Assembly (NCBI GenBank): GCA_001595385.3
Contig: LVEI03000001.1
Location: 2,485,344 to 2,549,343, forward strand
Source of the DNA: Deltaproteobacteria bacterium GWC2_55_46
GTDB lineage: Bacteria; Desulfobacterota; GWC2-55-46
Length of the DNA stretch: 64,000 nt
Reading direction: 5' to 3'
A model generated the notes under the pieces. That model made no database searches, was not told where the DNA came from, and saw only the letters and a list, made by a program, of their open reading frames with translations. Of this stretch, positions 43,659 to 53,208 are shown piece by piece. Each line of letters opens with the position of its first letter. The first letter of the stretch is position 1. The position numbers were made by a program, and so were the translations under genes.

Positions 43659-44599
43659 TGGAAGAGCTGATTGGCCGTCTGACCATATATTCGTCCGGGT
43701 TCATCTTTAACATAGCTGTCGCGCTTATCGTTAATTCAGTGGCGATAATCATCTTCGCAAAGAGGTTTCAGGCGATCCTGGCGCAGCTGGGCCAGCCCAT
43801 CTCGTCTGTACATTCCTTTCTCATCACGAACACCGTGCAGCTTGCGGCGTATGTGGCGCCGCTCGGGACAGGGGCCTTAATCTCAAAACCGATGATGACG
43901 TACTTCTACAGCAAGGTCCCTGTCAGAAAGACCGTGCTGGCGGTCATTTTCGAGCAGATTTATACCCTGTACTGGGACCTGTTCCTGCTCTTATCGATAC
44001 TCCTGTTCGCGGGAGGGGCGTTCCTTGAGGGAGTAAGGACGGTAACCATCGCAGCCTGGCTTTCAATACTCGGCATATTTACGCTATCGATGACCCAATA
44101 TGAGAAGGCGCTCCTTTATATCATAGACAAAGGCGAAGGGGCTCCACGGTTTTTCAGGAAAGCCATGGCAAAGTTTGGCGTGTCGGAAAGGAAGGACGTC
44201 GAGTCGCTCAAGCAGAGCCTAAGGGCATTTCTCGACAACGGTTTTTTGATCCGCTATTCGCTGTACATTGTCTCCGTCATTTTGATTCTCCCGCTTACGC
44301 TATACTTCACTGGCAGGAGCTGCGGCGTTGAGCTGATGTACTCCTCGGCGTTCATAGGCTATTGGAGTTCGATGATACTCGGCAGGCTCTCCGGGCTACC
44401 GGGCGGGATCGGGGTAAGGGATGTCAGTATGGGTGCCTTTCTTGTGTACTTGCAGGTACCAGCAGCTGATGCGGCCGTTATAACGCTTCTCAACCGGCTC
44501 GTCGTGACCTTCCAGTACGTCGTCGTCGGAGGTCCTCTTCTAACCAGGGCCATGAGGGACGTCGCGGTGATCGAGCTTATGAAAAGGCATAAAGGATGA
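43655..44599 (+). CDS. YbhN/LPG-synthase-type membrane protein (stand-alone)
   Basis: A 314-aa integral membrane protein with about eight hydrophobic segments and the UPF0104-type features TNTVQLAAYVAPLGTGALI, VIFEQIYTLYWDLFLLLS and SGLPGGIGVRDVSMGAFLVYL. It is a relative of the N-terminal half of the fusion at 29990-32131 but without a kinase domain. Members (for example archaeal AglD-like proteins) act late in lipid-linked glycan pathways or flip lipids. ATG 43655 overlaps the previous stop and has GGAG upstream. Confidence 0.82.
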   Translation: MMEELIGRLTIYSSGFIFNIAVALIVNSVAIIIFAKRFQAILAQLGQPISSVHSFLITNTVQLAAYVAPLGTGALISKPMMTYFYSKVPVRKTVLAVIFEQIYTLYWDLFLLLSILLFAGGAFLEGVRTVTIAAWLSILGIFTLSMTQYEKALLYIIDKGEGAPRFFRKAMAKFGVSERKDVESLKQSLRAFLDNGFLIRYSLYIVSVILILPLTLYFTGRSCGVELMYSSAFIGYWSSMILGRLSGLPGGIGVRDVSMGAFLVYLQVPAADAAVITLLNRLVVTFQYVVVGGPLLTRAMRDVAVIELMKRHKG

Positions 44600-44606
44600 T
44601 TTTCTT

Positions 44607-46166
44607 ATGGGCATGAGCTTGTGCTTGAAGAGCGCCCCGGGGCTTTCGCTTGCGGTTGTGGTCGTTATCGCACTGGGGGCAAGGCTTCTTCTTCTTTACG
44701 GCTTTGACGTGGTAGCGCCTGACGGGGTCGTCCTTATAGAGATGGCAAAGACATTCGCCGCAGGAGACTTCTTCACCGTAGACGTGCCGGAGCACCACCA
44801 TGAGCCTTTGTATCCTGCTTTGATCTTCGCTGTCTCGGCATTGACTCCACTGGATTACGTAAGAAGCGGCCAGCTGGTCTCGCTCGCCTCAGCAGTAGCC
44901 ACGATATATCTTGTCTACATGCTCGCTAAAAGGCTCTACGGACAGAAAACAGGCATCTATTCGGCTCTCATATTGTCGCTGGTGCCCCTGCACGCGCTCT
45001 CATCCGTGACGGTTCTCAAGGAATCTTTTTATACGCTCATGGCCGTGGCAGTAATCTATTCATGCGCGCTTGCGATAGAGAGAAGAGGCAGGGCATATTT
45101 TTTTCTGACCGGCCTGTTCCTGGGGCTTTCTTACCTTGTGCGTTTTGACGGCATTTTGCTTCTATTGTCGATTCCTTTCCTCTATTACGCTATCGACTCA
45201 GGGGCTTTGCGGGCAAATTTGTTATCCATGTTCGTTTTGATTTTTGCCGCATTAACTCTCTACGCGGCTTATGCCGCGGTCCTGTACATTCAGACCGGAG
45301 AGATTACGATAAGCAAGAAGCTAAATTATTATGTAACCCCCGTTGCGGCGCCCGAGGCCGCGAAAGAAAAGCTTATCAGGGATTACGGCTATATAGAAGG
45401 CGAAGAGATAATAAAGAGCGGATCTCAGTGGAGGGCGTTTTTGACAAAAAGAACGGAGGGCTTGTACAAGGCCGTGCACTACATTCTGCCTGCTGTCTTT
45501 CCTGTGCTTCTGATGCTTTTTGCCGGAGCAGGGATCGGGGCCGGGGCTGGTAAAAAAGAGATGCTGCTTCTCTTGATCCCTGTGATCTATGCGTTCGTCT
45601 TTCCGTTTATGAAGTATCCGACAGATAACAGGTATTTTCTGTGCGTAACGCCGTTTTTTTCCGTTTTTGCCGGCAGGGGCCTTGCGCTCCTTCAGAATGG
45701 ATTGGCGCAGAGACATAGGCATCTGCCCGGGGTTTTTATGATTATTTTTCTAATTGTCTTTGCGCCATGGGCAGTCAAGCCGATGTTTGACGGAAAGACC
45801 TACAGGGATGAGCTGCTCCAAAAGGAGGTCGGTCTGTTCATACGGGGAATTGAGCAGAAGGAAAGAATTAAGATCGTCTCGCCATTGCCGGTCGTTTCAT
45901 TCTATGCTGGAGCCAGGCTTTTTTATCTTGGGCCTCTGAAAAAAGAAGGCGAGATAATTGGTCTGCTGAGAGATACAGGGGCTGATTACGCCGTCTTGGA
46001 TGACATAAGAGCCGTTGAACGCCTCCTGAAAGAATCAAAGAAAAAGCAATCTGCTCTCGGAATAGAAAAAATAAAAGAGTTTTCCGGAGGCGGCATCCAG
46101 GTGATCGTCTTGAAGGTGCGCCGATGCATGGAAAAAGGAGGATACGGTGAGATTCAGGCTTGCTGA
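44607..46166 (+). CDS. ArnT/PMT-like GT-C membrane glycosyltransferase
   Basis: A 519-aa protein with about eleven hydrophobic segments. The first extracytoplasmic loop has VVAPDGVVLIEMAKTF and VDVPEHHHEPLYPAL, a position and pattern typical of the catalytic loop of PMT/ArnT-like enzymes; RFDGILLLL and KYPTDNRYFLCVTPF are further family-like segments. A soluble C-terminal region ends it. Such enzymes use polyprenyl-phosphate sugars on the periplasmic side. A candidate donor maker is the GT2 at 24240-25196. The overlap with the Cys-rich gene is 20 bases. Confidence 0.82.
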   Translation: MGMSLCLKSAPGLSLAVVVVIALGARLLLLYGFDVVAPDGVVLIEMAKTFAAGDFFTVDVPEHHHEPLYPALIFAVSALTPLDYVRSGQLVSLASAVATIYLVYMLAKRLYGQKTGIYSALILSLVPLHALSSVTVLKESFYTLMAVAVIYSCALAIERRGRAYFFLTGLFLGLSYLVRFDGILLLLSIPFLYYAIDSGALRANLLSMFVLIFAALTLYAAYAAVLYIQTGEITISKKLNYYVTPVAAPEAAKEKLIRDYGYIEGEEIIKSGSQWRAFLTKRTEGLYKAVHYILPAVFPVLLMLFAGAGIGAGAGKKEMLLLLIPVIYAFVFPFMKYPTDNRYFLCVTPFFSVFAGRGLALLQNGLAQRHRHLPGVFMIIFLIVFAPWAVKPMFDGKTYRDELLQKEVGLFIRGIEQKERIKIVSPLPVVSFYAGARLFYLGPLKKEGEIIGLLRDTGADYAVLDDIRAVERLLKESKKKQSALGIEKIKEFSGGGIQVIVLKVRRCMEKGGYGEIQAC

Positions 46167-46557
46167 TTTTCCGAGTGCCTCAAACCAGAGCGTCCCGCTA
46201 AACAAGATGAACAGGCTTGCGAGGAAGGTACGCGAGCTTTTCATCGAAGGGGAGATATGCGTATGTTGCGGGACGAAGATAAGGGCTTATTTTTTCAGAT
46301 CCGAGCATACGCTCAGCATGAGGCAGTGCCATGTCGAATGCAGCGGGTGCAGGTGCGTTTTCCATTTCCTGTGCTATCTGGAGGCAGTGGGCGCAAGTAA
46401 GGGGGATGGGGCCGTTTACAGGTGGCCGAAGGGGGGTCAAGGAGAGTGTCATGTTGCGCCTTGCCCCAAGTGCAAAAAAAAGGACGCCTGCATGATCGTG
46501 CTGGAGGGTGCAAAAAAACCGTTTGCGAAAGACGAGACCGTTCGCGCCGGGGTTTGA
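46147..46557 (+). CDS. Unknown cysteine-rich small protein
   Basis: A 136-aa protein with 11 cysteines in three groups: CVCC near residue 40, CHVECSGCRCVFHFLC in the middle, and CPKCKKKDAC near the end. No signal peptide or membrane helix is present. The pattern looks like paired zinc ribbons or Fe-S ligands; no known family comes to mind. The GTG start is supported by GGAGG five bases upstream. It lies between the GT-C gene (20-base overlap) and SPASM protein D (1-base gap), so it may be a metal-cluster partner of that enzyme. Confidence 0.7.
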   Translation: MRFRLADFPSASNQSVPLNKMNRLARKVRELFIEGEICVCCGTKIRAYFFRSEHTLSMRQCHVECSGCRCVFHFLCYLEAVGASKGDGAVYRWPKGGQGECHVAPCPKCKKKDACMIVLEGAKKPFAKDETVRAGV

Positions 46558-46558
46558 T

Positions 46559-47566
46559 ATGGCAAGAGAGGGGCTGACTGGATCGCGAACAGATGACCTG
46601 GGCTTATTAAGCTCCATAGCCCATGGTGACGCGGAACAACCGATGGTGAACGGCACGCCAATCCTTGAAAGGGCTTTTTCCCACATAGAGATAGGCATCC
46701 ACAAATATTGTAACAGCAAATGCCCTTTCTGCCCGCATGGCCAGGAGGAAAGCTCATCCATGCCCAAGGGGGCGATGTCCGAAGAACTTTACCTGAAGGT
46801 GCTCGGAGACCTTAAGGAGATGGGATTTTGCGGGCGGATCTCGTTCCACCTGATGAACGAGCCCCTTTTGAGCAAGAACCTCGTGAGGTTTGTAAGGCTT
46901 GCCAGGGAATATTGTAATGACGCCTGCATACTCATAATCACCAACGGGAGCGTCCTTTCATACAGGTATCTCGTGGAGCTTTTTGAGAACGGCGCCGACA
47001 GGATAGCGATCAACCATTATTCAAAGGCGAGAAAGCGGCTGGTATTCCCACTGATCAATGCGCTTGCGTCTGTCGTAAAGATGAGCCGTCGAAACGCCGT
47101 ATTGCATCGATGGTCGAGCGTTGTCTTCCTTGGGACTTATTATTTGCTCACGCTTGACGACACGTCAAAAAAATACTTAAGGATATTCTTCAGGCTGGAG
47201 AGCGAGCGCATGGCCCGCGTCTCTTTTTCCATTACGAGGTTTTACACGAATTACACGAACCGGGCAGGCAATCTCAAGACAAAAGTGCTTAAGGAGCCGT
47301 TAAAGGAATTCTGTATCTATCCGTTCGTGCAGATGTACATAACCTATGACGGCAAGGCCGTTATCTGCAGCGCGGATTACTTTCACAAGGAGGTCGTGGG
47401 AGACGTCGAAACGAGTTCGCTCCTGGAGATATGGAACAGCCGGCGCTACAAGATGATACGCTCAAAATTGTTCCGGGGCGACAGAGGCGGCCTTATATGC
47501 GAACAATGCGACACTTTTTTTCTGTACGAGCCCGATCTCTATTATCCGGTGCCGGGCGACAGATGA
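46559..47566 (+). CDS. Radical SAM protein with SPASM-like C-terminus (D)
   Basis: A 335-aa protein: a 48-residue leader segment, then HKYCNSKCPFCPHG (Cys51, Cys55, Cys58), LMNEPLLSKN, ITNGSVLS, and a C-terminal SPASM-like region with FCIYPFVQMYITYDGKAVIC and ICEQCDTF. It resembles SPASM protein B at 40589-41497 in the NEPL and C-terminal segments. The ATG at 46559 starts one base after the Cys-rich gene; the frame is open upstream to 46508 but overlaps that gene. Confidence 0.84.
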   Translation: MAREGLTGSRTDDLGLLSSIAHGDAEQPMVNGTPILERAFSHIEIGIHKYCNSKCPFCPHGQEESSSMPKGAMSEELYLKVLGDLKEMGFCGRISFHLMNEPLLSKNLVRFVRLAREYCNDACILIITNGSVLSYRYLVELFENGADRIAINHYSKARKRLVFPLINALASVVKMSRRNAVLHRWSSVVFLGTYYLLTLDDTSKKYLRIFFRLESERMARVSFSITRFYTNYTNRAGNLKTKVLKEPLKEFCIYPFVQMYITYDGKAVICSADYFHKEVVGDVETSSLLEIWNSRRYKMIRSKLFRGDRGGLICEQCDTFFLYEPDLYYPVPGDR

Positions 47567-47609
47567 GGAAGGACTGGCCGGAGAGTTAATTCGGAGAGCT
47601 GATACTGAA

Positions 47610-49133
47610 ATGGCGAGGATACTGCTCACGGCTACACGCTCGTTTTACAGGCCAACGAACGCGAATTTTCATTACGGTCTGCTTGCGCTCGCTAGCTACA
47701 TAAAAAAGAACTCCGGCCATCATGTCGAGATCCTCGACGGGTCCATCCATACCTACGGGGAGTATCTGGGTCTGCTTGAGCAAAAGGCCCGCTCGTCGGA
47801 TATAGTGGGCTTTTCGATGATGACGCCTCAAGTGGGGGACACTTGCAGGAGCATGCTCCATCTCAGGGACAAGGGACTCAGGCCATTCATCGTCGTGGGC
47901 GGGCATCATGTCACGCTCTATCCGGGCCAGACCGTACAATCCGACCTGATAGATTTCGCCGTGGCCGGCGACGGCGAAAAGAGTCTCCTGGCGCTCTGTA
48001 ATGCCCTCGATTCAGGCGGAAGTACGGACAACATTGCAAATGTGCTCACCAGGTCCAATGCGACAGAGATGCTCAAAAAGCCGTTCGAGACGCTTCCTTA
48101 TGAGGAGCTTTATGACGCCGACTACGGCGTCATAGACCCTGGCATTATGAAGGCGATGAAAAAGCAGTTTTGCTACCTGACCGGGCGCGGGTGCATGTTC
48201 AAATGCACGTTTTGCTACAACAGCGCCATAGGAAACAGGTGGAGGGGCAAGACGGCCGATGTTGTCCTCGATGAGGTCGGACGCCTTTACGAGAAGTACC
48301 GCTTCGAGAAGCTCTATTTCAGGGACGAGTACTTCTTCGCTGACAGGGACCGCGTGGCAAGGATACTTTCGGGTCTTGCCGTGAAAAATTATCCGTTTAC
48401 ATGGATCACCACATGCAGGGCCAGCGACTTCAGGAGCAAGATAGACAGGGAGATAATAGATCTTCTGATAGCCAGCAAATGCGAGGAGTTGAGGTTCGGG
48501 GCAGAGTCCGGTTCTGACAGGTGCCTCAAGTTCCTCAAAAAAGGGATCACGGTGGAGGACACCCTGAGGGCCGCAAGGGTCTGCGCCGAGATAGGCATAC
48601 GCGGATCCTTTTCGTTCCTCTCCGGATATCCGACCGAGACGAGCGAGGACAGGATACAGACCGTAAGGCTTATCGGCAAGATAAAGAAGATAGACAAGAG
48701 GCATATTATCCTCGGGCCTTTCGCCTACTACATATATCCAGGCGGCAAGCTCTACGAAATGATAGCCGGGAACAGTGAATGGAGCATGAAGTTCCCTGAG
48801 TCTTTCGAGGGCTGGGCGCGGTCCAAATACGGGAATATGTTCGAGCAGCAGTCGGAGCCGGAAAAGTTCGCATGGCTCGATGAGCCGGATTTTGTCAAAT
48901 ACTTCTGGTATATCATCTTCTTCCGCTACATAGACGACCACTTCAGAGGATTCGGCTGTGTAAAATCGGCCCTTCTGAAGTTGGCGCTAAGCCCCTGGCT
49001 TATATCCACCAGGATTAGATGGCGGCTTTTGAGATTCGGGAAGCTTTACGACTACCGCCTCTACGAATGGCTCGACATGCGACGGCGCTCGGTAAAAAAG
49101 CATCTGCAATCCTTGCTTAAGACGTTTAAATAG
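47610..49133 (+). CDS. B12-binding-type radical SAM protein 5
   Basis: A 507-aa protein: N-terminal MARILLTATRSFYRPTN, DIVGFSMMTPQVGDT, FIVVGGHHVTLYP and VAGDGEKSLL, then the radical SAM motif RGCMFKCTFC (Cys195, Cys199, Cys202), FRDEYFFADRDR and FGAESGSDRCLKFL. A basic C-terminal tail with amphipathic helices suggests membrane association. It is the longest of the + strand set. The Wzx gene follows after a 95-base gap. Confidence 0.87.
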   Translation: MARILLTATRSFYRPTNANFHYGLLALASYIKKNSGHHVEILDGSIHTYGEYLGLLEQKARSSDIVGFSMMTPQVGDTCRSMLHLRDKGLRPFIVVGGHHVTLYPGQTVQSDLIDFAVAGDGEKSLLALCNALDSGGSTDNIANVLTRSNATEMLKKPFETLPYEELYDADYGVIDPGIMKAMKKQFCYLTGRGCMFKCTFCYNSAIGNRWRGKTADVVLDEVGRLYEKYRFEKLYFRDEYFFADRDRVARILSGLAVKNYPFTWITTCRASDFRSKIDREIIDLLIASKCEELRFGAESGSDRCLKFLKKGITVEDTLRAARVCAEIGIRGSFSFLSGYPTETSEDRIQTVRLIGKIKKIDKRHIILGPFAYYIYPGGKLYEMIAGNSEWSMKFPESFEGWARSKYGNMFEQQSEPEKFAWLDEPDFVKYFWYIIFFRYIDDHFRGFGCVKSALLKLALSPWLISTRIRWRLLRFGKLYDYRLYEWLDMRRRSVKKHLQSLLKTFK

Positions 49134-49228
49134 GACAAGCCGGGCCTCTGCGGAAATCGCGACCATTTGACTTCTCAACCAACGCATCCAGAATCCTCTC
49201 CTCGCTCAAACTGACTGGAGACTGTTTC

Positions 49229-50677
49229 ATGAGGTCGGGCGAAACACTTTTCAAGAACACGACCTATCTTCTGATATCCACCACCATCCAGAAGGCTGTG
49301 GGGCTAGTCCTTACTGTCGTTCTGGCAAGGTATCTCGGCGCCGATGGGTACGGACGGTATTCCTTCATCCTGGCCTTTGTGATAATGGCCGACACCGTAC
49401 TGTGCTACGGGGTCGACGTCCTGATGGTAAGGGAGATAGCCAGGGAAAGGAGCAAGGGTGAGCCTATACTGATGAACGTACTGACGCTCAGGGCCCTTCT
49501 TGTCCCGGTATTCATCGGCATTGTAGCCGGGTGGATGTTATTGTCCGACAAGGCGTGGGAGATCAAGGTCTTGGTGCTGCTCCTCTCCATGTTCCACCTT
49601 TTTTATTCGTTCAACAAGACAATATGCTCATTTTTCGGCGGCTATGAGCGGCTCGAATACGTGACCATGCTCGACATAGCCTACAGCGTGTTGAAGAGTT
49701 CCTTTATCATAGCCGCCGTCTACCTCGACCTGGGGCTGGGCTATATTGTCGCGGGCATCTCGGTTTCGTATTTTCTCGTCTTTGCCTTCGGGGCCGCGAT
49801 CTACCGCTCAAGGTTTTTTCCTCTGGCCTTCAGGATGGACTGGGGGTGGCTGCGTCAGAACCTGAACAGCTCGTTTTGGTTTGTCCTATCCGTCATCGTC
49901 TTCGGGTATTACTGGAAGGTAGACCAGCTTATTATCTCGGATCTCCTTCCCTACGAGAAGGTCGGCATATACAGCGCGGCCTTCCTTTTCATAGACCTGT
50001 CTATAGCCTTCTCCCTTGCCTACTTCTCGTCGGTCTATCCGCTGATATCAAGGATCTACCATGAGGACAGCGGCCATTTCGAGCTCATATGCAGAAAGAG
50101 CAACAAGTTCTTCCTGATCATTGGCGTCCCGATTCCATTCATCGGCCTTTTTATCATAGACGGGCTGATACCGCTTATCTACGGGAGGTCTTTCATTGAA
50201 ACCGGGCAGATCGTGAAGATATTCCTCTTCACGATACCTTTCGTGTTCTTAAAATCTTTTATGATCCGGATAGCCTATTCGACGGGCAGGGAGAGAAGCC
50301 TTTTTTTCGTCACCCTTGTTGCCATCGGCTTGAAGATAGGCCTGAATTACCTCCTGGTAGAGGGGTTCGGGATAGTCGCCGCCGCGCTCGTAATGCTTGC
50401 CGTCGAGATACTGTACACCCTTCTTATAAAGGCCTTCTGTTTTCCCTCAGAGGATTTTTTGGTCAAAAGCATTCTGTCATATGCTTATAAGCCGTTGCTT
50501 TCATCAGTCGTCATGATGACTGGCTTATTCATCCTCCATGGCTACGGCATCGTCATAACGTGCCTTGCAGGTGTCACGCTGTACATCCTTGCACTATTTT
50601 TGCTTAAGGCCATAGATGAAGACGAATGGTTCGTGATCTCCGCCAAATTCAACAGTTTGCTGAGGAGCAGGAATTGA
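49229..50677 (+). CDS. wzx: Wzx-type lipid-linked oligosaccharide flippase
   Basis: A 482-aa polytopic protein of the MOP/RfbX group with about 12-14 hydrophobic segments. The N-terminus SGETLFKNTTYLLISTTIQKAVG and the next segment LARYLGADGYGRYSF match the family start (G..Y). The later GLIPLIYGRSFIETGQIVKI is typical of the second half. It should flip undecaprenyl-diphosphate-linked repeat units to the periplasm. It overlaps the Wzy gene by 4 bases. Confidence 0.9.
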   Translation: MRSGETLFKNTTYLLISTTIQKAVGLVLTVVLARYLGADGYGRYSFILAFVIMADTVLCYGVDVLMVREIARERSKGEPILMNVLTLRALLVPVFIGIVAGWMLLSDKAWEIKVLVLLLSMFHLFYSFNKTICSFFGGYERLEYVTMLDIAYSVLKSSFIIAAVYLDLGLGYIVAGISVSYFLVFAFGAAIYRSRFFPLAFRMDWGWLRQNLNSSFWFVLSVIVFGYYWKVDQLIISDLLPYEKVGIYSAAFLFIDLSIAFSLAYFSSVYPLISRIYHEDSGHFELICRKSNKFFLIIGVPIPFIGLFIIDGLIPLIYGRSFIETGQIVKIFLFTIPFVFLKSFMIRIAYSTGRERSLFFVTLVAIGLKIGLNYLLVEGFGIVAAALVMLAVEILYTLLIKAFCFPSEDFLVKSILSYAYKPLLSSVVMMTGLFILHGYGIVITCLAGVTLYILALFLLKAIDEDEWFVISAKFNSLLRSRN

Positions 50678-51984
50678 GTTTTTTCGTTAAACTCTCGTTC
50701 TTGATGCTGGGGCTCACCTATGACGCGCAGTTCCTGCAGATTTCCCAGGGACTGTTCGTCTATGACGTTCTTTTTTTCGGGATGATGGCCTTTTATATCG
50801 CCGGTACCGGGTTCAAGGTCAAGGTGATGATACCCAGGCCGTGGCTATATTTATCGGGCCTTTTCATACTGGCCCATCTGACCACGATCATCGTCACGTT
50901 TGTCATCGGATATCCCAACCTCGACATGGAGACGGTTATTTTCATCAAGTTCCTATACCTGTTCTCGCTCATGGTGTTCGCTAGCCTGATTGTTGATGAT
51001 AGGCTCGTGGAAGACGCCTTCTGGTATTTTGCCGTCGGCGTTATTGCGGTAGCCGCCTTCGGGCTATACCAGGTCTCTCACGCCACAGGAGGACACCTGC
51101 TGGCCGGGCATTATTACCGCATCGCGCACCATGACGAGGGCCTGCTTAACGCCAATACCCTTACTATACAGACAAGCATAGGCGGCACGATAGTCCTCAT
51201 GTTTTTCATTAAGGAGAGGTCGGTTCTCAAAAAATGGGGCGTCTATCTTCCGGCATTTCTTTTCCTTATGGGCGTGACTTTTTTCACCTTCTCGAAAGGC
51301 GGTTGGACGGGTTTTGCCCTGGGCACAGTAGTCTCATTGGCGCTGTGCGTCAAGAGGATTGGTTTTTTGAGGCTTGGCGCGTCATGCCTCGTCTTGGCGG
51401 CGACCGTATACTTTGCGCTTGTCAAAATCCCCTTTTTGGAATATCTACCGGCGGCGGTAGGGCACCGTCTCTCGGAAGGGCAGATGACTGGGAGCTTCCA
51501 AAGGGTGGATTATTTTTATGATGTTTTCGTTCTTTTGTTCATGGAGCCTGTGGTAGTGCTCCTTAGCGGGGCCGGGTTTAAGAATTACACATACATGGTT
51601 CACGAAAAATATCAGTTTTTCGCTCCGGGCGACAATCCGCATAATCTCTTGTCCTATCTTTTCTTCGGCACCGGGTTTACCGGCGCTTTTCTTGTGATCG
51701 CCCTTTTCGCATCGATATTATGGACTGTTTTCAAGTGCAGAAGGGCCTGTGTAAGGCTGGAGGGCCGAGGCGGGCAAAGGGCCCTGTACGTGAATATGTT
51801 CATCTCCTGGCTGATCGTATCGATATGGTTTTCACTCATATCAGCTTACCCGATCTTCCATCATACCTTCTGGGTGTTCACGGGAATTGCGGGAAGATAC
51901 ATGCACGACCTTATTAAGATGAAGCAGTCATCGCCTAACGCGTCTCGCGGGGCTGAATCGGGCCTTGGGCCCGTGACAAGGTAA
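50674..51984 (+). CDS. wzy: Wzy/O-antigen ligase-type polymerase
   Basis: A 436-aa membrane protein with about ten to twelve hydrophobic segments and a large periplasmic loop (roughly residues 265-330). The loop region contains VLLSGAGFKNYTYMVHE and DNPHNLLSYLFFGTGFTGAFL. The P-H-N motif there is characteristic of the Wzy_C/WaaL family. The TTG start at 50674 is preceded by GGAG and overlaps the Wzx stop; the frame is open from 50626 inside that gene. Polymerase rather than ligase is inferred from the Wzx and Wzz partners. Confidence 0.82.
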   Translation: MSFFVKLSFLMLGLTYDAQFLQISQGLFVYDVLFFGMMAFYIAGTGFKVKVMIPRPWLYLSGLFILAHLTTIIVTFVIGYPNLDMETVIFIKFLYLFSLMVFASLIVDDRLVEDAFWYFAVGVIAVAAFGLYQVSHATGGHLLAGHYYRIAHHDEGLLNANTLTIQTSIGGTIVLMFFIKERSVLKKWGVYLPAFLFLMGVTFFTFSKGGWTGFALGTVVSLALCVKRIGFLRLGASCLVLAATVYFALVKIPFLEYLPAAVGHRLSEGQMTGSFQRVDYFYDVFVLLFMEPVVVLLSGAGFKNYTYMVHEKYQFFAPGDNPHNLLSYLFFGTGFTGAFLVIALFASILWTVFKCRRACVRLEGRGGQRALYVNMFISWLIVSIWFSLISAYPIFHHTFWVFTGIAGRYMHDLIKMKQSSPNASRGAESGLGPVTR

Positions 51985-52041
51985 TTACGGATTTGCGGAT
52001 TTCAGGGCTGTTTGCGCGCACACTGGCGGAGGAAGAGACGG

Positions 52042-53208
52042 ATGAGAGTAGCCTATTTTTCTAACGGGGAGACGATACATGACCAGAGGTTCTTTGATAT
52101 GTTCGCCGGCTCCGGAATCGAGCTTCACATAGTGTCTTTCCAGAGAGGGCTTCAAGAAGTGAGAATGAAAAACAGGCTGCCTGAGATCATGGGGGCGCAG
52201 CTGCATAACCTGCCGCTTGAAAGTTTTACCGGGTCATCAGCAATAGATAACTTCCTGAACATGGTCAGGGCTGTTGTTTATTCAAGAAGGGTGGTGCGCA
52301 AAATAAGGCCAGCTGTCGTCCTGGCCTGTCATATCATCGATAAATACGGATTCATTGCCGCTCTGGCAAATGCCAGGCCGCTGGTGTTGCTGCCCGGCGG
52401 GACGGACGTGCAGATAAGCGCGAGAAAATCAAAGCTCAGGAGGTTTTTTATCCAATTCGCCGTAAGGCGATCCGAGATAATACTTGCTGATGCCGAGATA
52501 ATCAAGAAGGAGGTCCTTGACCTTGTCCCTGAATATCCCGGGGAGAAGATTAAGGTCACGCTGCTTCCCGGCGTGGACCTTGATAATTTCAACCCTTCCG
52601 TTCCAAAGGCGGAAATAGTGAAAGAGCTTGGCTGGGAGGGAAAGAAGATCCTAATCATGACGAGGTCGCTGATAGACATTGTATACGGGGTTGAATATTT
52701 TCTTGAAGCACTTGTCCAGGTCACGAGGGACTTTCCGGATGTCAGGGTGATATTCTGCGGCGACGGCCCCTACAGGCAGGCTCATATGGAGTTTTTGAAG
52801 AGGCACAATATCGACGGATACGCCTACTTCGCCGGACACGTAGAGAATGGCACTCTTGCCGCGTTCCTTAACGCCGCTGACATATACGTCTCAAGCTCGC
52901 TTAGCGATGGGACTCCCCTTTCGCTGCTTGAGGCCATGGCCTGCGCCCTTCCGGTGGTAGTCACCGACGTGCCTGCGGTGATGGAGTGGATAAAAGATGG
53001 GGATAATGGATACGTCGTCCCTCGCAGAGACCCCGATGCGCTCGCAAAAAAGATCGTGGAGCTTCTGCGCGATGACATGCTTCGCGGCCAGATGGCGCAG
53101 AAGAACTTCAGGATAGCCGTTGAGCGGATCGACATAGAAAAGAACTTTGAGAGATTGATGCAGACCCTTTGCGATTCTATCTCCGAACGGGAAGGAAGAG
53201 GGATATGA
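52042..53208 (+). CDS. GT4-family glycosyltransferase
   Basis: A 388-aa GT-B enzyme with VAYFSNGETIHDQRFFDMF, LLPGGTDVQISARKSK, VTLLPGVDLDNFNPS, KILIMTRSL, and the donor-site LSLLEAMACALPVVVTDVPA. ATG 52042 is preceded by GGAGGAAGAGACGG; the frame is open ten codons further upstream. It overlaps the next radical SAM gene by 4 bases (ATGA), so transferase and radical SAM enzyme are coupled. Confidence 0.9.
   Translation: MRVAYFSNGETIHDQRFFDMFAGSGIELHIVSFQRGLQEVRMKNRLPEIMGAQLHNLPLESFTGSSAIDNFLNMVRAVVYSRRVVRKIRPAVVLACHIIDKYGFIAALANARPLVLLPGGTDVQISARKSKLRRFFIQFAVRRSEIILADAEIIKKEVLDLVPEYPGEKIKVTLLPGVDLDNFNPSVPKAEIVKELGWEGKKILIMTRSLIDIVYGVEYFLEALVQVTRDFPDVRVIFCGDGPYRQAHMEFLKRHNIDGYAYFAGHVENGTLAAFLNAADIYVSSSLSDGTPLSLLEAMACALPVVVTDVPAVMEWIKDGDNGYVVPRRDPDALAKKIVELLRDDMLRGQMAQKNFRIAVERIDIEKNFERLMQTLCDSISEREGRGI

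Noticed and set aside
42516-47566. RiPP (modified peptide) cluster around the SPASM enzymes
   Set aside because: No precursor peptide, RRE-type partner or export protease was seen; the context is glycan synthesis.
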